A DNA stretch of 64,000 nucleotides from Agrypnia vestita (GCA_016648135.1 JADDOH010024896.1:62001-126000); one strand, 5' to 3'. Positions 21,171 through 31,260 are shown, numbered from the stretch's first letter. The notes: generated by a model from the sequence alone, not told the origin. Numbers and translations are program-made.

Positions 21171-21269
21171 AGCACGAGCCAGCGCTAATGGCTGAGATCT
21201 TTTTGTACAGTAGAAATTAGGCATCTAGACGGAGCAGGTAAATTGAAAAATGCGTTAGAAATTACAACA

Positions 21270-21725
21270 GTTAGGATTAAAAGCCTTCGTCGGACATCTG
21301 CGCACTATAGTTGATAAGGTTAGAAACTCTGAGATAAAAGAGACCTGCCAGACAGAAGACATAGTAAGATGGGCAGGAAGAGTCAGTGGTACTGCAAAGA
21401 CCACGTGAATAGAAAGAATGGTAGTCCTCTTTCCATTTAAGAAAGACAATCGATTAGTACGTGTAAGCCATGCGTATGAAGCACATTGTTTCGCACGGCT
21501 TACGTATGTATTAATTCGATTATCTTTCTTACATTGAATTTACTATAGAATAATTTCCCATGCGGTTGCCCACAATATAACCGTGGGACATCGGGGAGAC
21601 CGCCAAAAAGATTGAAAGATAGCTGGCACTCCACTTCCCAGGACAAGAAGAAGGTTGCAGATCTCAATGATCGGACAGGAATACTTGAGCCTTTTTGTGG
21701 AAGTATTGAGGTGGTGCCTATCTCA
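21270..21725 (+). pseudogene. RTE-type LINE ORF2 C-terminal fragment, copy 3, with nested MITE
   Basis: Plus-strand frames give IRRRTS..., SEIKETCQTEDIVRWAGR, then, after the inserted hairpin, SGRPPKRLKDSWHSTSQDKK and ...EPFCGSIEVV. This is the R-x-C-x-x-x-D-I-V-R-W / GRPPKR tail seen also at 25.1 and 31.3 kb. It is split by the palindromic insert at 21439-21530 and has other frame breaks. Confidence 0.65.
21439..21530. mobile_element. Small foldback MITE nested in the LINE fragment
   Basis: aagaaagacaatcgattag...cttacgta is mirrored by tacgtatgtattaattcgattatctttctt; arms are about 36-39 bp and the loop about 17 nt (tatgaagcacattgttt). The insert interrupts an otherwise continuous LINE homology, so it is younger than the LINE. 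Confidence 0.7.
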
Positions 21726-21930
21726 AATCCTTAGTTGTTCCAAAATTGAAACATTAGGGTATGACACATTGCTGTCCAAGAGATTCAAATCCCTTTCCTA
21801 TTTAGTTATATCTAATTATATATTATTACCTTAATATAATATAATATAATAATATAATATAATTATATACCTATTTAGTTATATCTAATTATATATAGTT
21901 ATATTAATTCATAACAATAAAATAATTAAT

Positions 21931-22022
21931 ACTTTGGGGGGATGCCATCAGCTCGCGATGGTGGCCCGCGCAGCCTTGTTTCGCTCGTTGTAAACCAAAA
22001 ATGGTTTCCTGCCCCCAAGCCT
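21931..22022 (+). other. Potential multi-stem RNA fold
   Basis: cttggggg (about 21933-21941) can pair with ccccca ag near 22012-22019. Enclosed between them are a hairpin gccatc-agctcgc-gatggtggc and a second hairpin aaacca-aaa-tggttt. The block is GC-rich in an AT-rich neighbourhood. It does not match any RNA family that I recognise; a SINE or LINE 3' structure is possible. Confidence 0.35.
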
Positions 22023-22625
22023 CGCTGGTTCCCGTACATGTTCCTTTCTTTTAAAAATACGACCGCCATTACAAGGTGTATTTTATGACACTCTCTTAGC
22101 TGCACAAACAGATACCAAAACTAATAAAAATTGACGTGCGAACAAGAGTAAACGAAAAAATGTTGATATATTTTTTATTTAAAGTAGTGTTTAAAACCCG
22201 TCCTAAGACGGGCGCGAAAGTCGTACGTGGGACGTAATTTATTTAATTTAAATATACATAATTATCTGTGCAATAATGTCCGTCACTAACTATACCATAT
22301 GGCGCAAATGATGAGATACAAAAGAAGGGTTCAGATTTTTTGTGAATTTATTGGAACGAAGTTCCTTAACGCGACTTGCGGTAGGAGTTGGCTGGTAGAA
22401 ATCGTCACGTAAGGATAAAGCGTTATGACCCTGAATCATCCACACAGAATAATGTTTATCCTAAAATGAATCGTTTACAATTTAAATTTCTAAAATAAAA
22501 GAGGAAAAAAACACAACCATCACACTCATTACCAACGAAGAAACACATTTGTTTTGTGGCAAAAACACCCCATAGGGGTGAAATGCCAGGAAAGAGGAAG
22601 AAGAAGAAGACCCCTCCATGCGACA
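22023..22625. other. Spacer with a Helitron-like hairpin
   Basis: acccgtcctaagacgggcg at 22196-22214 is a GC hairpin similar to the Helitron-like termini at 12-13 kb, but no CTRR follows at the right distance. The rest shows no gene or repeat that I can support. Confidence 0.3.
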
Positions 22626-22627
22626 TT

Positions 22628-22645
22628 CTCTCTCTCTCTCTCTCT
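22628..22645 (+). repeat. (TC)n microsatellite
   Basis: Uninterrupted tc dinucleotides between acat and tttatt. Confidence 0.9.
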
Positions 22646-23039
22646 TTATTATATACTAGTTTGTATATGTGCGTGCGAGTATCGAATAGACGAGCAACGT
22701 GCGCGACAGGTTGTATAACCTCAAAACTGAACGCGTGGAAATTTTGTTAAAACTTGTTTGTTTTTGTTTTAAATCATACGTGAGTTACATTGTCTCATAT
22801 TGCAATTTCGCAATGAAGATTCGAGAAATGGAAACTACTACAAGTATGCATTCTTAGAAAAGTAAGTTAAAAAAATTGCATATTTTGATACAAGGATTTT
22901 TTACTGATGGAATTACATTCGGAATTGAAGAAAAGACTGACGGGGGTCCTTCGACCGCACACGTAATTTTTTTGCTGTTTTTTTTTCTCTTTATAACACT
23001 ATCCATCATTAACGAGGCCAAATGGCTCTATTTACAATC

Positions 23040-23870
23040 CAACAGAAATATTTATTTATTTATTAATCAACGCCCTAGTGGGCTTTTACAGTACAAGGAA
23101 ATTAAAAAGATTTTTATATACCTAACATAAAACACATTTTACAGTAAATAATAATATAAATAAAACATATTTAAGATAAATGAACAATATAAAATGTAAC
23201 AATGTAAAACAATATAAAATAAATAGTATAAAATAAATTACCAATAGTAATGAATAATGTATATAAACGATGATTAGTACACAAGCAAACAGTAATAATT
23301 AGAAATCTTAAAAAAAAATCTTAAAAAAAAGAGTAAAATAAAGATAGTTAAACCAATAAACCAGATAAATAAGATAAGAAGATAAAACAAACCAAAAAAT
23401 AAATATAAAATCAAAACATATTTAAAAGGGAAATGAACAATAATTAGAACACTTTAAAATAAATAAATATATATAATTCGTGAGGAACAAAACATAAGAA
23501 AAAAATTAGTCCATTTAACTGTAATTACTTCTATTGGTATATTCTAAGTCTGAGTATTTCTTTAATTCGGGTATGCTCCTACAAGGAAAAATGTCTACGA
23601 ATTCCGAAAATTTGTTTCCAAGGCGATACATGCGTGTTAATGGTGAATTTAATGCATAGTTATTCCGGTGGGTCCCTATAAAGAACACTTCGTGATGTCT
23701 CGTTTGTCTCGGTATATTATACGAGACCATGTGAATCAGTTCAGGGCAGTCCAACATACTTTTGATAATTTTAAATAGGTTCGCGTTAAATTTAATTTTG
23801 CTTTCCTGAAGCAAAATAATTTGATTCTCAAGTAGGTACATAGAACAAAGGCAGAATGTGAACACCTTGA
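23040..23870 (-). mobile_element. Jockey/CR1-group LINE 3' end, antisense
   Basis: The 3' tail lies on the left: (TATT)n at 23047-23064 is the complement of an (AATA)n tail, preceded (minus strand) by ctgtaaaagcccac-tagggcg. The same pre-tail wording, tgtaaaagccctataaggcg, appears in the sense strand at 46915-46935, linking both insertions to one family. A ~450-bp AT-rich 3' UTR (23065-23514) separates the tail from the coding fragment. The left part of the element is truncated at about 23870. Confidence 0.75.
23515..23865 (-). pseudogene. LINE reverse-transcriptase C-terminal domain fragment
   Basis: The ~116-residue frame contains ANLFKIIKSMLDCPELIHMV, then YNIPRQTRHHEVFFI, RNNYALNSPLTRMYRLGNKF and a terminal serine-rich end. 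The combination LDCPEL, N-x-P-x-R-x-T-R and N-Y-x-x-N-S-P-x-x-R-M-x-R-x-x-N is the C-terminal end of Jockey/CR1-group reverse transcriptases. The catalytic RT blocks lie upstream and are absent because of 5' truncation. No frame break occurs inside the fragment. Confidence 0.75.
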
Positions 23871-24433
23871 CTCGTGGTGAACCCCACCATTAAAAACCGG
23901 CCCATAATTTCCTTGTAGGTGTTAAAAGGCAACCCAAGGATGAAATCGGAACATAATTTTGTGGATCACAGAGGAACGCGCGGTCCTGGGATGCTGTTAA
24001 AGATACGCAATCAGCGAAATCTTTTCACTCCACACTTAACACCTAAATTTAAGTGTTTATTGGCGTTCCTCAGATATAAATGAAAAAGAATACCGATTAA
24101 CTGGACCATGATACAGTAACATCCCGTAATCTGCTTTTAGTTTTTTATAACAGCTTGGCTAATGGGCGATTAGAAACCGAATCCCGATGCTACCGTTTCA
24201 ATGTATTAGGCATTATCTGTTTTAAATATTTTTTATTTTATTTTATGAATCTCAACAGTGCAATTTATTATAATGACACAATGTATTTAATAGTTGGTAA
24301 ACCAATTATAGAGATACACGGCATAACATAAATTATTAAAGTCAAAGCAAAACAGAAAAAAACAATAACAATAAAAATCAAAATAGAGAAAAATTAATAA
24401 AACATAGTAATCAAGAAAAAGATGGAGCTGCAA
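23871..24433. other. Spacer, nothing recognised
   Basis: A short repeat-free stretch. The segment 23876-24010 is somewhat GC-richer (gtggtgaaccccaccattaa and ggaacgcgcggtcctgggatg) without an ORF I can name. Confidence 0.3.
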
Positions 24434-24574
24434 TTTCCTCAAAGACATATCTGTCTCGGAGCTCCTGAACTGGAGAGAGCTGGCACTAAACCGAGATGAG
24501 TGGAGGAAGACTCTTGAGGAGGCCAAGACCCACCAGGCGTTGTGGAGTCAGGAGCAATGATGATGATGATGAAT
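24434..24574 (+). pseudogene. LINE ORF2 extreme C-terminus with (ATG)n tail
   Basis: The frame reads FLKDISVSELLNWRELALNR, DEWRKTLEEAKTHQAL and ends at the TGA at 24558-24560, which runs into (ATG)n. Short tandem 3' tails like this are typical of RTE-type LINEs. The antisense copy at 50370-50475 ends in the same words (GELARDRD, KTIEKAKTHQEL). Confidence 0.65.
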
Positions 24575-24746
24575 CAAGAAAAAAGAAAAAGTTGTGGAAA
24601 AGATAAACCATGGCATGTAGATATTAACAAAAATAAAAATACAAAGTAATCCAGAAAGGACTAGAGCAAAACATTAAGAAAAAAATAAATAGGGATAGGA
24701 AAGGGGAGTGAGAGGAGGAAGTGACTGGGATTGTAGTTGAGCGAAG

Positions 24747-24782
24747 TGTGTGTGTGTGTGTGTATGTGTGTGTGTATGTGGT
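24747..24782 (+). repeat. (TG)n microsatellite with TATG interruptions
   Basis: tgtgtgtg runs interrupted twice by ta. Confidence 0.9.
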
Positions 24783-25077
24783 GAGGATAGGGGCTATTTG
24801 CAAAAAGTGATGAGAGTTTGGCTGGGGTACGCGTATGTTGATGATCATCAGTCCGATGAAGACATAGAAATAAGAAATACATAATATTTGAAAACTATGA
24901 GGCCTATGAAAATAACGCTTAATTTTGTATGATATTTATTATATTGAATAATAAAAATTCATTCGGTTTAAAACATGTCAAATGGTTGGCTCTGGTAGAA
25001 TCTTCAATAATCAAAGAACGTTCGTTAAAAGACATATATGAAAAGTGAACAAAGTTAAATCCTTGATCTGTGTTGAC

Positions 25078-25440
25078 AGGTCAGTCCTGGTCTTGTGATG
25101 AGGACGTCCAGTTCTCTCTCCATCTCTTTGGTGGTCTCCCTGGCGGTCGGCGCCCCTCTGGAATCCCGCGCATAACGGCTCTGGGAAGTCTCGTCTGCTC
25201 CATTGCCTCGACATGGTCCCTCCAGAAACGCCTTCTCTGCCTGCTCCATCTTACAATGTCTTGCATGTCGCAGGTTCTGAGGATTTCTGCATTGGGTACT
25301 CTGTCTCTGAGTCTGTCTTAGAGTCTTCATCTCGGTAGTTCTGAGGAGGTGTTTAGTTCTCACCCAATATAAATTGTGAAGTCGCTTATCTTCGTGAGTG
25401 ATTATCGTTGTTAGAACATGTTCGAATCGAAATTTGGCCA
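25078..25440 (-). pseudogene. RTE-type LINE ORF2 C-terminal fragment, copy 4
   Basis: Best preserved of its group. On the minus strand: FRFEHVLTTIITHEDKRLHN, then RTKHLLRTTEMKTLRQ, then (other frame) RHARHCKMEQ / VRWSRQRRRFWRDHVEAMEQ, RGIPEGRRPPGRPPKRW. Frame changes at about 25265 split it. The W-R-x-H-V-x-x-M and GRPPKRW blocks are the same as at 13.5 kb, and the two copies are similar enough to be the same subfamily. Endonuclease and catalytic RT are absent. Confidence 0.75.
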
Positions 25441-25977
25441 GGAATCTAGCAGTAAAGTATTGTGGACTAGCTCTTGTATATCTTGCACATGATAATCAAT
25501 ATGGAATAATCGGGTGGGGTGGTGCAAATTTTCATAAGTCAACCCCATGACATATGTAGATATCTCCGCTGGTAATGATATTTATGCTATTTTATTTATT
25601 TTTTTCATTACCAGCCTCAAGTAGGTACTCACATTATGAATACGAAATTTTGTATGATAGAAAAAACACCAATATTTTGCTATTTTTATGTCTCGTTGAC
25701 ATAATTACGAAATTTTCGCCAGTCGTTCTTGACCATGAATTTCGATTAATATCGATTTTTATTGTGAGTCATCCATCGGACGTGGAGATTCAAGAATTTA
25801 CAGCTCTGCAGCAAGCGCCTCTTCAAGAGTTCTCCTCGAAGGTCAATTGCTCAGCGGTTTTGATTGCTTTTTACAATCACCAGTTGAGGTGTTTGATTTT
25901 CCTCATGCTCGTGAATGCCGCTGTACAACCACACTGGCACACGTTAGCAGGCTGTTCCAAAACAAACGCATCATTTT
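25441..25977. other. Spacer with an unrecognised open frame
   Basis: A plus-strand frame of 168 codons (25575-26081) crosses this stretch and runs into the MITE at 25978; its peptide shows no known motif and is likely chance. Confidence 0.3.
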
Positions 25978-26204
25978 TGGGATATAAAAGAAAGGCAGCG
26001 AAATCCAAAAATTGTTTAATGCAGTCAACGAGGATTAATAATTTAGAAAATATTGAATTTTATAGGAAATATAGCCTATAAATTTATTGGAAACATAATA
26101 CATAAAATAATTCAGTACATTCTAAATTATTGATCCTTGGTTACTGTGGTCAAAACATTTTTTTTTAATTTTTTGGATATCGCTGCCTTTGCTTTTATAC
26201 CCCA
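25978..26204. mobile_element. Complete foldback MITE, family A
   Basis: The left end tgggatataaaagaaaggca and the right end (inverse) tggggtataaaagcaaagg pair along most of the ~110-bp arms, including ggcagcga.atccaaaaa, aacgaggatta / caaggatcaa and tcctataaa. There is no ORF. Broken relatives lie at 145-292 and 630-970. Confidence 0.75.
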
Positions 26205-27020
26205 CATGTGAATTTTTTAAAACTTGTACACGTCTAATTGTTTATCAATCATTAATTAAGTACTTGGGCTGGTGATATTCATTAATTAAGTATTGGTTTA
26301 TATAATTTTGGTGGGTTTTTTCGTGTTTATTAGTGTTCAGTGTGTGTACATGAATGTGGTCGGCAAAGCTAAAAAAATTGAGGAGGTCAACACAGAGTTT
26401 AAGTAATACTCACTGCTTTATGTCGCGGTTTATTAAAACAGTAGACATGATGACAGATTTTGGAATAACATTCTATATTGTAGGTATACGTCTACTATTA
26501 CCGAAAATAACATTATTTCAGTAATCAACTAAGTTTTTACGCAATTAATTGCATTTTCATCCACATATTTTTAATTTCGCGCAAAAATACCCGCAGCTGT
26601 TATTTCATCTACGTGACGTCAAGCCTCAGTAAACATTGCGTTGTGTCTATGGCAACGGTTCAAAGACACGGTGATGGATACTGAGGAGTGACGCGTGTTT
26701 GACCAGTGTTTCAGTTAAAATGGCGGATTGCACAATTTTATACTTTCAATGTGTATATTAAAATTGAATAATTTTTTAGATTCCTTTCAAAATATTTTCT
26801 TCTCTATAATCATTTACTCTTTAATTCTTTAATACTTTAATCTTGCCTATTTTTACAGTTTGGATTGTAGATTAAGTCCAGAAGGTGCTACCGAATATCT
26901 CATGCTTATATATACTGATATCTACGGACATATAATATACGGGATTATGATTATCGTTAAAGGGATTTTCTTTATTTTTAGCGAAATTTAAAATAAATTA
27001 AATTTTAATAAATATTATTA
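26205..27020. other. AT-rich spacer
   Basis: Contains a CRE-like acgtgacgtcaagc at 26611-26624 and a near-duplicate of ttcattaattaagta at about 26257-26295, otherwise nothing that I can name. Confidence 0.3.
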
Positions 27021-27046
27021 TTAAGTTCTACGGGTTAAATATTTTT

Positions 27047-27095
27047 ATGTGTTACAGCTGTTTCGGCTTGTAAGGCCATTATCAAACAGTGGATA
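27047..27095 (-). ncRNA. Hammerhead-like motif of the Penelope-like element
   Basis: On the minus strand: TTGATAA (consensus CUGANGA with two changes), stem tggc-cttacaa-gcc, GAAAC and then agctGTA, the expected U-H cleavage position. Bases before the core (tgt) can pair with those after the cleavage site (aca). The location, downstream of a Penelope-type ORF, matches where hammerheads are known in this class. Two core changes make self-cleavage of this copy doubtful. Confidence 0.6.
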
Positions 27096-27289
27096 TACCA
27101 CGTACAAACGACTTATTTATACAATTTTAAGTTACCCCTTCCCCTTTAGAGTAATTAGATATATGTGGTGAAGCCCTGTAGCAATGTACGTTTTTTCCCG
27201 GGCACTTATCATTAAAGGTGCCTCGGTTAACGTTATGCTTAATTATCAAAATTCCCCGTTTTCTGCAAGTGTTATTTATAAATATTATT

Positions 27290-28411
27290 TTAATTTATGT
27301 CCTTGATTATTGGTTTTTTAAAAATATTTAGAAGTGGAGAGAAGATCATTTTTTGTTGATTATTTAAAAGTTTAATATTTGGATCCTTTTTATATTTATT
27401 TATTTCTAGTTGCTCAAGTAAATTCATCCTAAAACCTTTTGTTTCTATATGTAAAGGTTTTGGTTCGTTATCACCTTGCGGGACGTGGTTTTCATTTAAT
27501 AAATGGGCCGCAAATTTTGACTCTAAATTTTTATTTTTATAGCAGCGCATGTGTTCCGCGAATCTAGTTAAAAAAGACCTTCCCGTTTGTCCTATATATG
27601 TGGCATTGCAATCTTTATGATTACATGTTAATTTGTATATGCCACTGTTTTCTAATTTAGGTGTTTTGCTTTTAGAGTTTTTAAGGTTTGTTCCTATATT
27701 GTTATTGGTTCTAAAGGCTATTTTTAAATCACACTTTTTAATTTCATTAGCTATTTTTACTGAAGTTGGGCCGAAAAATTCTATGCATGCGTATTTATTA
27801 TTATTATATTTTTGATTAGGGTATATAAGATTAATTTTATTTTTGTATTTTTTGTTTCTTATCATTTTCTCTATGTCACTTATTCTATAGCCGTTATTAG
27901 TTGCAATTTTTTTGATAATTTCTATTTCGTCTGTATATGCTTTTTTACTTAGGGGAATACTGACGAGTCTATGCACCATAGAGTGGTAAGCGGATAATTT
28001 ATGCGACCATGGGTGTGCTGATTTTACATTAATTGTTGTATCAGTGAACGTTGGTTTCCTAAATATTTCGAAAGTATGTTTATTATTGTATTTACCGATT
28101 GTTAGATCCAGAAAATTTATTTTAGATTCAATTTCATGTTCTACCGTAAAGCTAATCTTTTTGTTAATAGTATTAATCCATTTAGTAAATATGTCTAGTT
28201 GTCTGTTGGTGCCCTTCCAACATAAAAGAATATCATCTACATATCTGACATAATATATAATGTGTTTAGCTGATGGAGATTCGAGGATTATGTTTTCTAC
28301 GTGGTCCATAAATATTTCCGCTAGAAGTGGGCTAAGCGGTGATCCCATGGGAAGACCATCCTTTTGTTGAAAGTAAGTTCCATTAAAAAGGAAATAATTA
28401 CTTTGAAACAA
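27290..28411 (-). CDS. Penelope-like reverse transcriptase with GIY-YIG endonuclease, N-terminally truncated
   Basis: The 373-residue frame is open. It begins inside the RT: GLPMGSPLSPLLAEI (residues 19-33), then YVRYVDD with the catalytic YVDD at 57-60, and the Penelope-typical FRKPTFTDTTI...HPWSHKLSAYHSM (117-144). The C-terminus carries the GIY-YIG nuclease: GIYKLTC at 257-263, YIGQTGRSF at 272-280, R283, EH at 286-287. The RT copies the RNA and the nuclease nicks the target, as known for this class. RT block A with the first catalytic aspartate is missing, so the protein is inactive as it stands. The first codon is not a real start: the frame begins at the fold-back junction. Confidence 0.92.
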   Translation of the reverse strand: MFQSNYFLFNGTYFQQKDGLPMGSPLSPLLAEIFMDHVENIILESPSAKHIIYYVRYVDDILLCWKGTNRQLDIFTKWINTINKKISFTVEHEIESKINFLDLTIGKYNNKHTFEIFRKPTFTDTTINVKSAHPWSHKLSAYHSMVHRLVSIPLSKKAYTDEIEIIKKIATNNGYRISDIEKMIRNKKYKNKINLIYPNQKYNNNKYACIEFFGPTSVKIANEIKKCDLKIAFRTNNNIGTNLKNSKSKTPKLENSGIYKLTCNHKDCNATYIGQTGRSFLTRFAEHMRCYKNKNLESKFAAHLLNENHVPQGDNEPKPLHIETKGFRMNLLEQLEINKYKKDPNIKLLNNQQKMIFSPLLNIFKKPIIKDIN

Positions 28412-28442
28412 GTTATTTCCTTTTTAATGGAACTTACTTTCA
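28368..28442. repeat. 30-bp exact inverted repeat at the Penelope 5' junction
   Basis: 28368-28397 and 28413-28442 are reverse complements around ttactttgaaacaag. The right arm is an inverted second copy of coding sequence of the element (tccattaaaaagg...), not an independent repeat. Confidence 0.9.
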
Positions 28443-28790
28443 CAAAAAGTTCTACAAATTAAACACAAAAACCATAAATAAAAAAAATAAAAAAAATAAA
28501 AAAAGGGATTTTCAATGTATTTTACATTTTTTTTTATTCGGTTATCCAACAAGGAGACATAATAAAGAAAAAATAGGACAAAATTAGAAAAAAATAGTTA
28601 AATATCTCCCACAATTAAAAGATGACACAGATAGACATAATTATAGTCAATTTGATTGTTCCTTATTTAACTTAACTTAATTTAATTTAATTTATCATAA
28701 ACATAAAAAGGTTCGTAATGTATATAATTCACATGGTTAGGGAGGGGGATGAGTTTCTAGTATCTGCCTCACCATATGACGATACTCTTC
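28443..28790 (-). other. A-rich junction and probable antisense LINE 3' UTR
   Basis: A (AAATAAAA)n stretch at 28478-28505 adjoins the Penelope element. A T9 run at 28529-28537 followed by ORF-free sequence could be the complement of a poly-A tail and 3' UTR belonging to the coding remnant at 28801-29097. Confidence 0.35.
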
Positions 28791-28800
28791 ATATTAAATA

Positions 28801-29097
28801 TTAAAAATATCTATTGAATTCAAAAAGTTTTTTTATAATGAGAGTATATGCGTGGGATGGGAGAAGATTTCCTAATATTGGTATAACAAGTTGGAAGGGA
28901 AAAGAGGTACTTCTGTCTGGTAGGTCGGAGTGGGGCATGGAAAGATAGCAAGCTGGGATTTTAGGAGAATCAATAAGGTTATGAATTATTTTGGATTGAT
29001 CTGATAATATTCGCTTGTTTTCAAGAGTTTCTAATTTATGAAATTGGGTAGAGTCCAAATACAGGCTTATATTGAAAATTAATACTTGCTGGCCCAT
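28801..29097 (-). pseudogene. Probable LINE reverse-transcriptase C-terminal remnant
   Basis: A 98-residue minus-strand frame with LETLENKRILSDQSKIIHNL, IDSPKI, then PDRSTSFPFQLVIPILGNLL and a hydrophobic end. The order 'L-x-x-R-R...IHNLIDSPxI...RSTxxF' resembles the C-terminal segment of CR1/Jockey LINEs (compare LDCPEL at 23.7 kb), but the match is weak. Confidence 0.4.
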
Positions 29098-29440
29098 CCA
29101 GACAATCTAAGGCCTGGTAAACAAGGCTACGAAACACATTACCTTGAGCGAATCTCTGAGACAACGAGAGTGCTCTCAGCATCGTGTGCACAGCGCTGAG
29201 AGCACTCCGTTTTTAGATTGAGAGCGATGCTAGCCTCGCTCTCATTCGGTCATTATTCAAATACGATATATCAAAGCGCTCAGTATTACCTCGAGATTAA
29301 AATAATGGCTAACGCTATGCCGATATTTATCTCATGTGAAATTCCATTTCATTGTCCGTGTTTTTCCTTCGCGTACGACCTCCCAAACATAAAACAAAAT
29401 AACAATAATCGCGACATATCTTCTAAAAGATAAACGATAA
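29098..29440. other. Spacer with short hairpin
   Basis: gagagtgctctcagc at about 29167-29181 and gctgagagcactc at about 29195-29207 form a hairpin with a 13-nt loop. Also agattgagagcgatgct and ctcgctctcat around it. No ORF that I recognise. Confidence 0.4.
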
Positions 29441-29659
29441 GACGCACGTGCAGCTAGAACAAGCATGACTTTTTCCTAAGCATATATTTTGAAAAGAAAC
29501 CGAAATAAGAGATATGTCTCGTAATACTCCAATCACAATTATTAACATATTATTCAGATTTTAATATTTCATTATATTCTGCCAAATAAATAAAAAAAAA
29601 TCCAAATATGTGTTTATATAAAAGTCATGCTTCTTCATTGTTCTCGCTGCACGCCCCTG
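29441..29659. mobile_element. Short hAT-like MITE
   Basis: The right end, read inverted, is CAGGGGCGTGCAGCGAGAAC; the left end gacgcacgtgcagctagaac is its diverged partner. The same family occurs complete at 60030-60595, with which it shares gactttttcctaagcatata and ttttgaaaagaaaccgaaat. Flanking octamers AACGATAA (29433-29440) and AATGATGA (29660-29667) agree at 6 of 8 positions, as an aged 8-bp target duplication typical of hAT elements would. Confidence 0.6.
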
Positions 29660-29796
29660 AATGATGAAGATAAATGTAGGAAAATTAATTCGGTTAAATT
29701 ATTAGGATCCAAAGATACATCATTCTAAAAAAAACAATACTTGCTGAGAGATACTCTGTTACTACTATTCTTCTACTCCATTAAAACTGCCAGTTT

Positions 29797-30785
29797 GATA
29801 TTACAAAAGGTGTCAAACAGGGATGCGTTATGTCACCATGGCTTTTCAACCTATATATGGATAATTGTATGAAAGAACTAAAGGAACTAGAAGGTGGAGC
29901 GAGAACGAATGGACTCACCATATCCTGCCTACTATACGCAGGCGACGCAGTATTAGTGGCTAACAGTGAAGCTGATCTGCAGTGCTTGGTATCCAGGATG
30001 TCCGATGTATGCATGCAGAGTGAACTTCTGATGAATGTCAGCAAATCGAAAGTGATGGTGTTCGAGAGAGACGAAAGAGTGACTAAGTGTGATGTAATTG
30101 TAAACAATGAATGATTAGAACAAGTGAACGAGTTTGTGTATTTGGGAAGTATGTTTAGTAGAGACGGCAAGGCTGAGAATGATATCGAAAGGAGAGTGAC
30201 TGCGGGAAACAAAGTTAATGGTGCTCTAAATGCAATTATGGCCAGTAAGAATCTGTCAAAGGAAGCAAGACTAGCGGTACATAATGGCGTTCTAGTGCCA
30301 ACCCTAATGTATGGAAGTGAAGCCTGGAATTGGCAAAAAAGGAATGAAAGTAGACTGAATGCGGTCACTAAGACGCTTGTGTGGAAAATCTTTGGTCGAT
30401 AGAGTAAATAATGAAAAAATTAGACGTGAATGCAATGCTGGCTGTTGTGTGGTGGATAGAATAAAGAAAGGAGTACTGAGATGGTTTGGCCATGTGAAAC
30501 GTATGAACGAGGAAAGGATGGTTAAGAAAATATATGAGGCGAGTGTTGAAGGCAACAGAAATAGAGGGCGTCCGCGAAAGACCTGGCATGATCAGATACA
30601 ACAAGTGTTTGAGGTTGGCCCTGTTAAAAGCCGCAACAACCGTAGAACTTGTATGAGAAGATGTATGAATGTGGCCGAAGCAAAAGTGGTGTGCCAGGAT
30701 AGAAGAGTGTGGCGTTCAATCCTCTCTGCCTACCCCTGCGGGGAAACGGCGTGATGGTTAGTTAGTTAGTTAGTTAGTTGAAAGC
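29797..30785 (+). pseudogene. RTE-type LINE ORF2, 3' third of the gene, with (GTTA)n tail
   Basis: The fragment enters the RT at FDITKGVKQGCVMSPWLFNL and continues with LLYAGDAVLVANSEADLQ: the catalytic YADD has become YAGD. One in-frame stop at 30112-30114 follows VNNE, then LEQVNEFVYLGSMFSRDGKA and AVLVPTLMYGSEAW-like text; a frameshift at about 30360 leads to MRSLRRLCGKSLVDRVNNEK, VLRWFGHVKRMNEERM, GRPRKTWHDQIQQ and the family end RVWRSILSAYP. The 3' end runs into (GTTA)n at 30757-30780, a tandem tail as in RTE-type LINEs. Dead by three independent lesions. Confidence 0.85.
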
Positions 30786-31260
30786 CAAAAAAATTAATTA
30801 ACCTTCGGGTACCGGATGATCAAAAATTGGATATGGGGCCAAAGCGGGGTACATACGGGACCCAGTCAAATCTGTGTTTTAATGAAATATAATGGTTTAA
30901 AAAATTTCTATAATATTTTTAAATACATTCTTGTACAATGCGAACAAGATTCTATTAAATTTATCGCCGTTTTATAAGAAACCGTAATATTTTGAGAAGC
31001 ATCCGACAGAGATAACTGAAATTGTTATAAGAGTGAATAAAGATAATAAAACCAAAACAAATACGCCCGATGGTATAAGAGTTTCATTCAGTATTTTAAT
31101 TTTCTCTTAACTAAACATTGTTCTACACACGTTGTGCTAATTTGTAACTGGTATAGTTTTGAAAAAAAACACTCTCTTTCAGGTGTAATTAAAATAATAT
31201 AAAGTTTAGTTTAATGAACATTAAAACATTCACGCTGTACCGTAGTATAACTGCTATGTC
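30786..31260. other. Spacer, nothing recognised
   Basis: AT-rich with no coding or repeat signal that I can support. Confidence 0.3.

Larger units (their letters stand above)
27021..28442 (-). mobile_element. Penelope-like element, 5'-truncated, with inverted 5' end
   Basis: On the minus strand the element holds a reverse transcriptase/GIY-YIG ORF, about 190 bp of 3' sequence and a hammerhead-like motif (27095-27047) of the type found in Penelope terminal repeats. At the truncation point the sequence folds back: 28368-28397 is repeated as an exact inverse at 28413-28442 around a 15-nt spacer, typical of retroelement 5' ends produced with strand switching. A second terminal repeat is not present. 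Confidence 0.85.

Noticed and set aside
22190..22216. acccgtcctaagacgggcg hairpin as another Helitron 3' end
   Set aside because: No CTRR within the usual distance after the hairpin and no family similarity in the flanks.
24624..24882. Minus-strand frames with His/Thr repeats near the (TG)n microsatellite
   Set aside because: The repeats are only the translation of the dinucleotide run.
25575..26081. 168-codon plus-strand frame as a gene
   Set aside because: Its 3' third lies inside the family A MITE, and the rest has no motif, biased codons or signal; probably a chance ORF.
29781..30368. 195-codon minus-strand frame across the LINE at 30 kb
   Set aside because: It is the antisense shadow of the reverse transcriptase, which is recognised on the plus strand.
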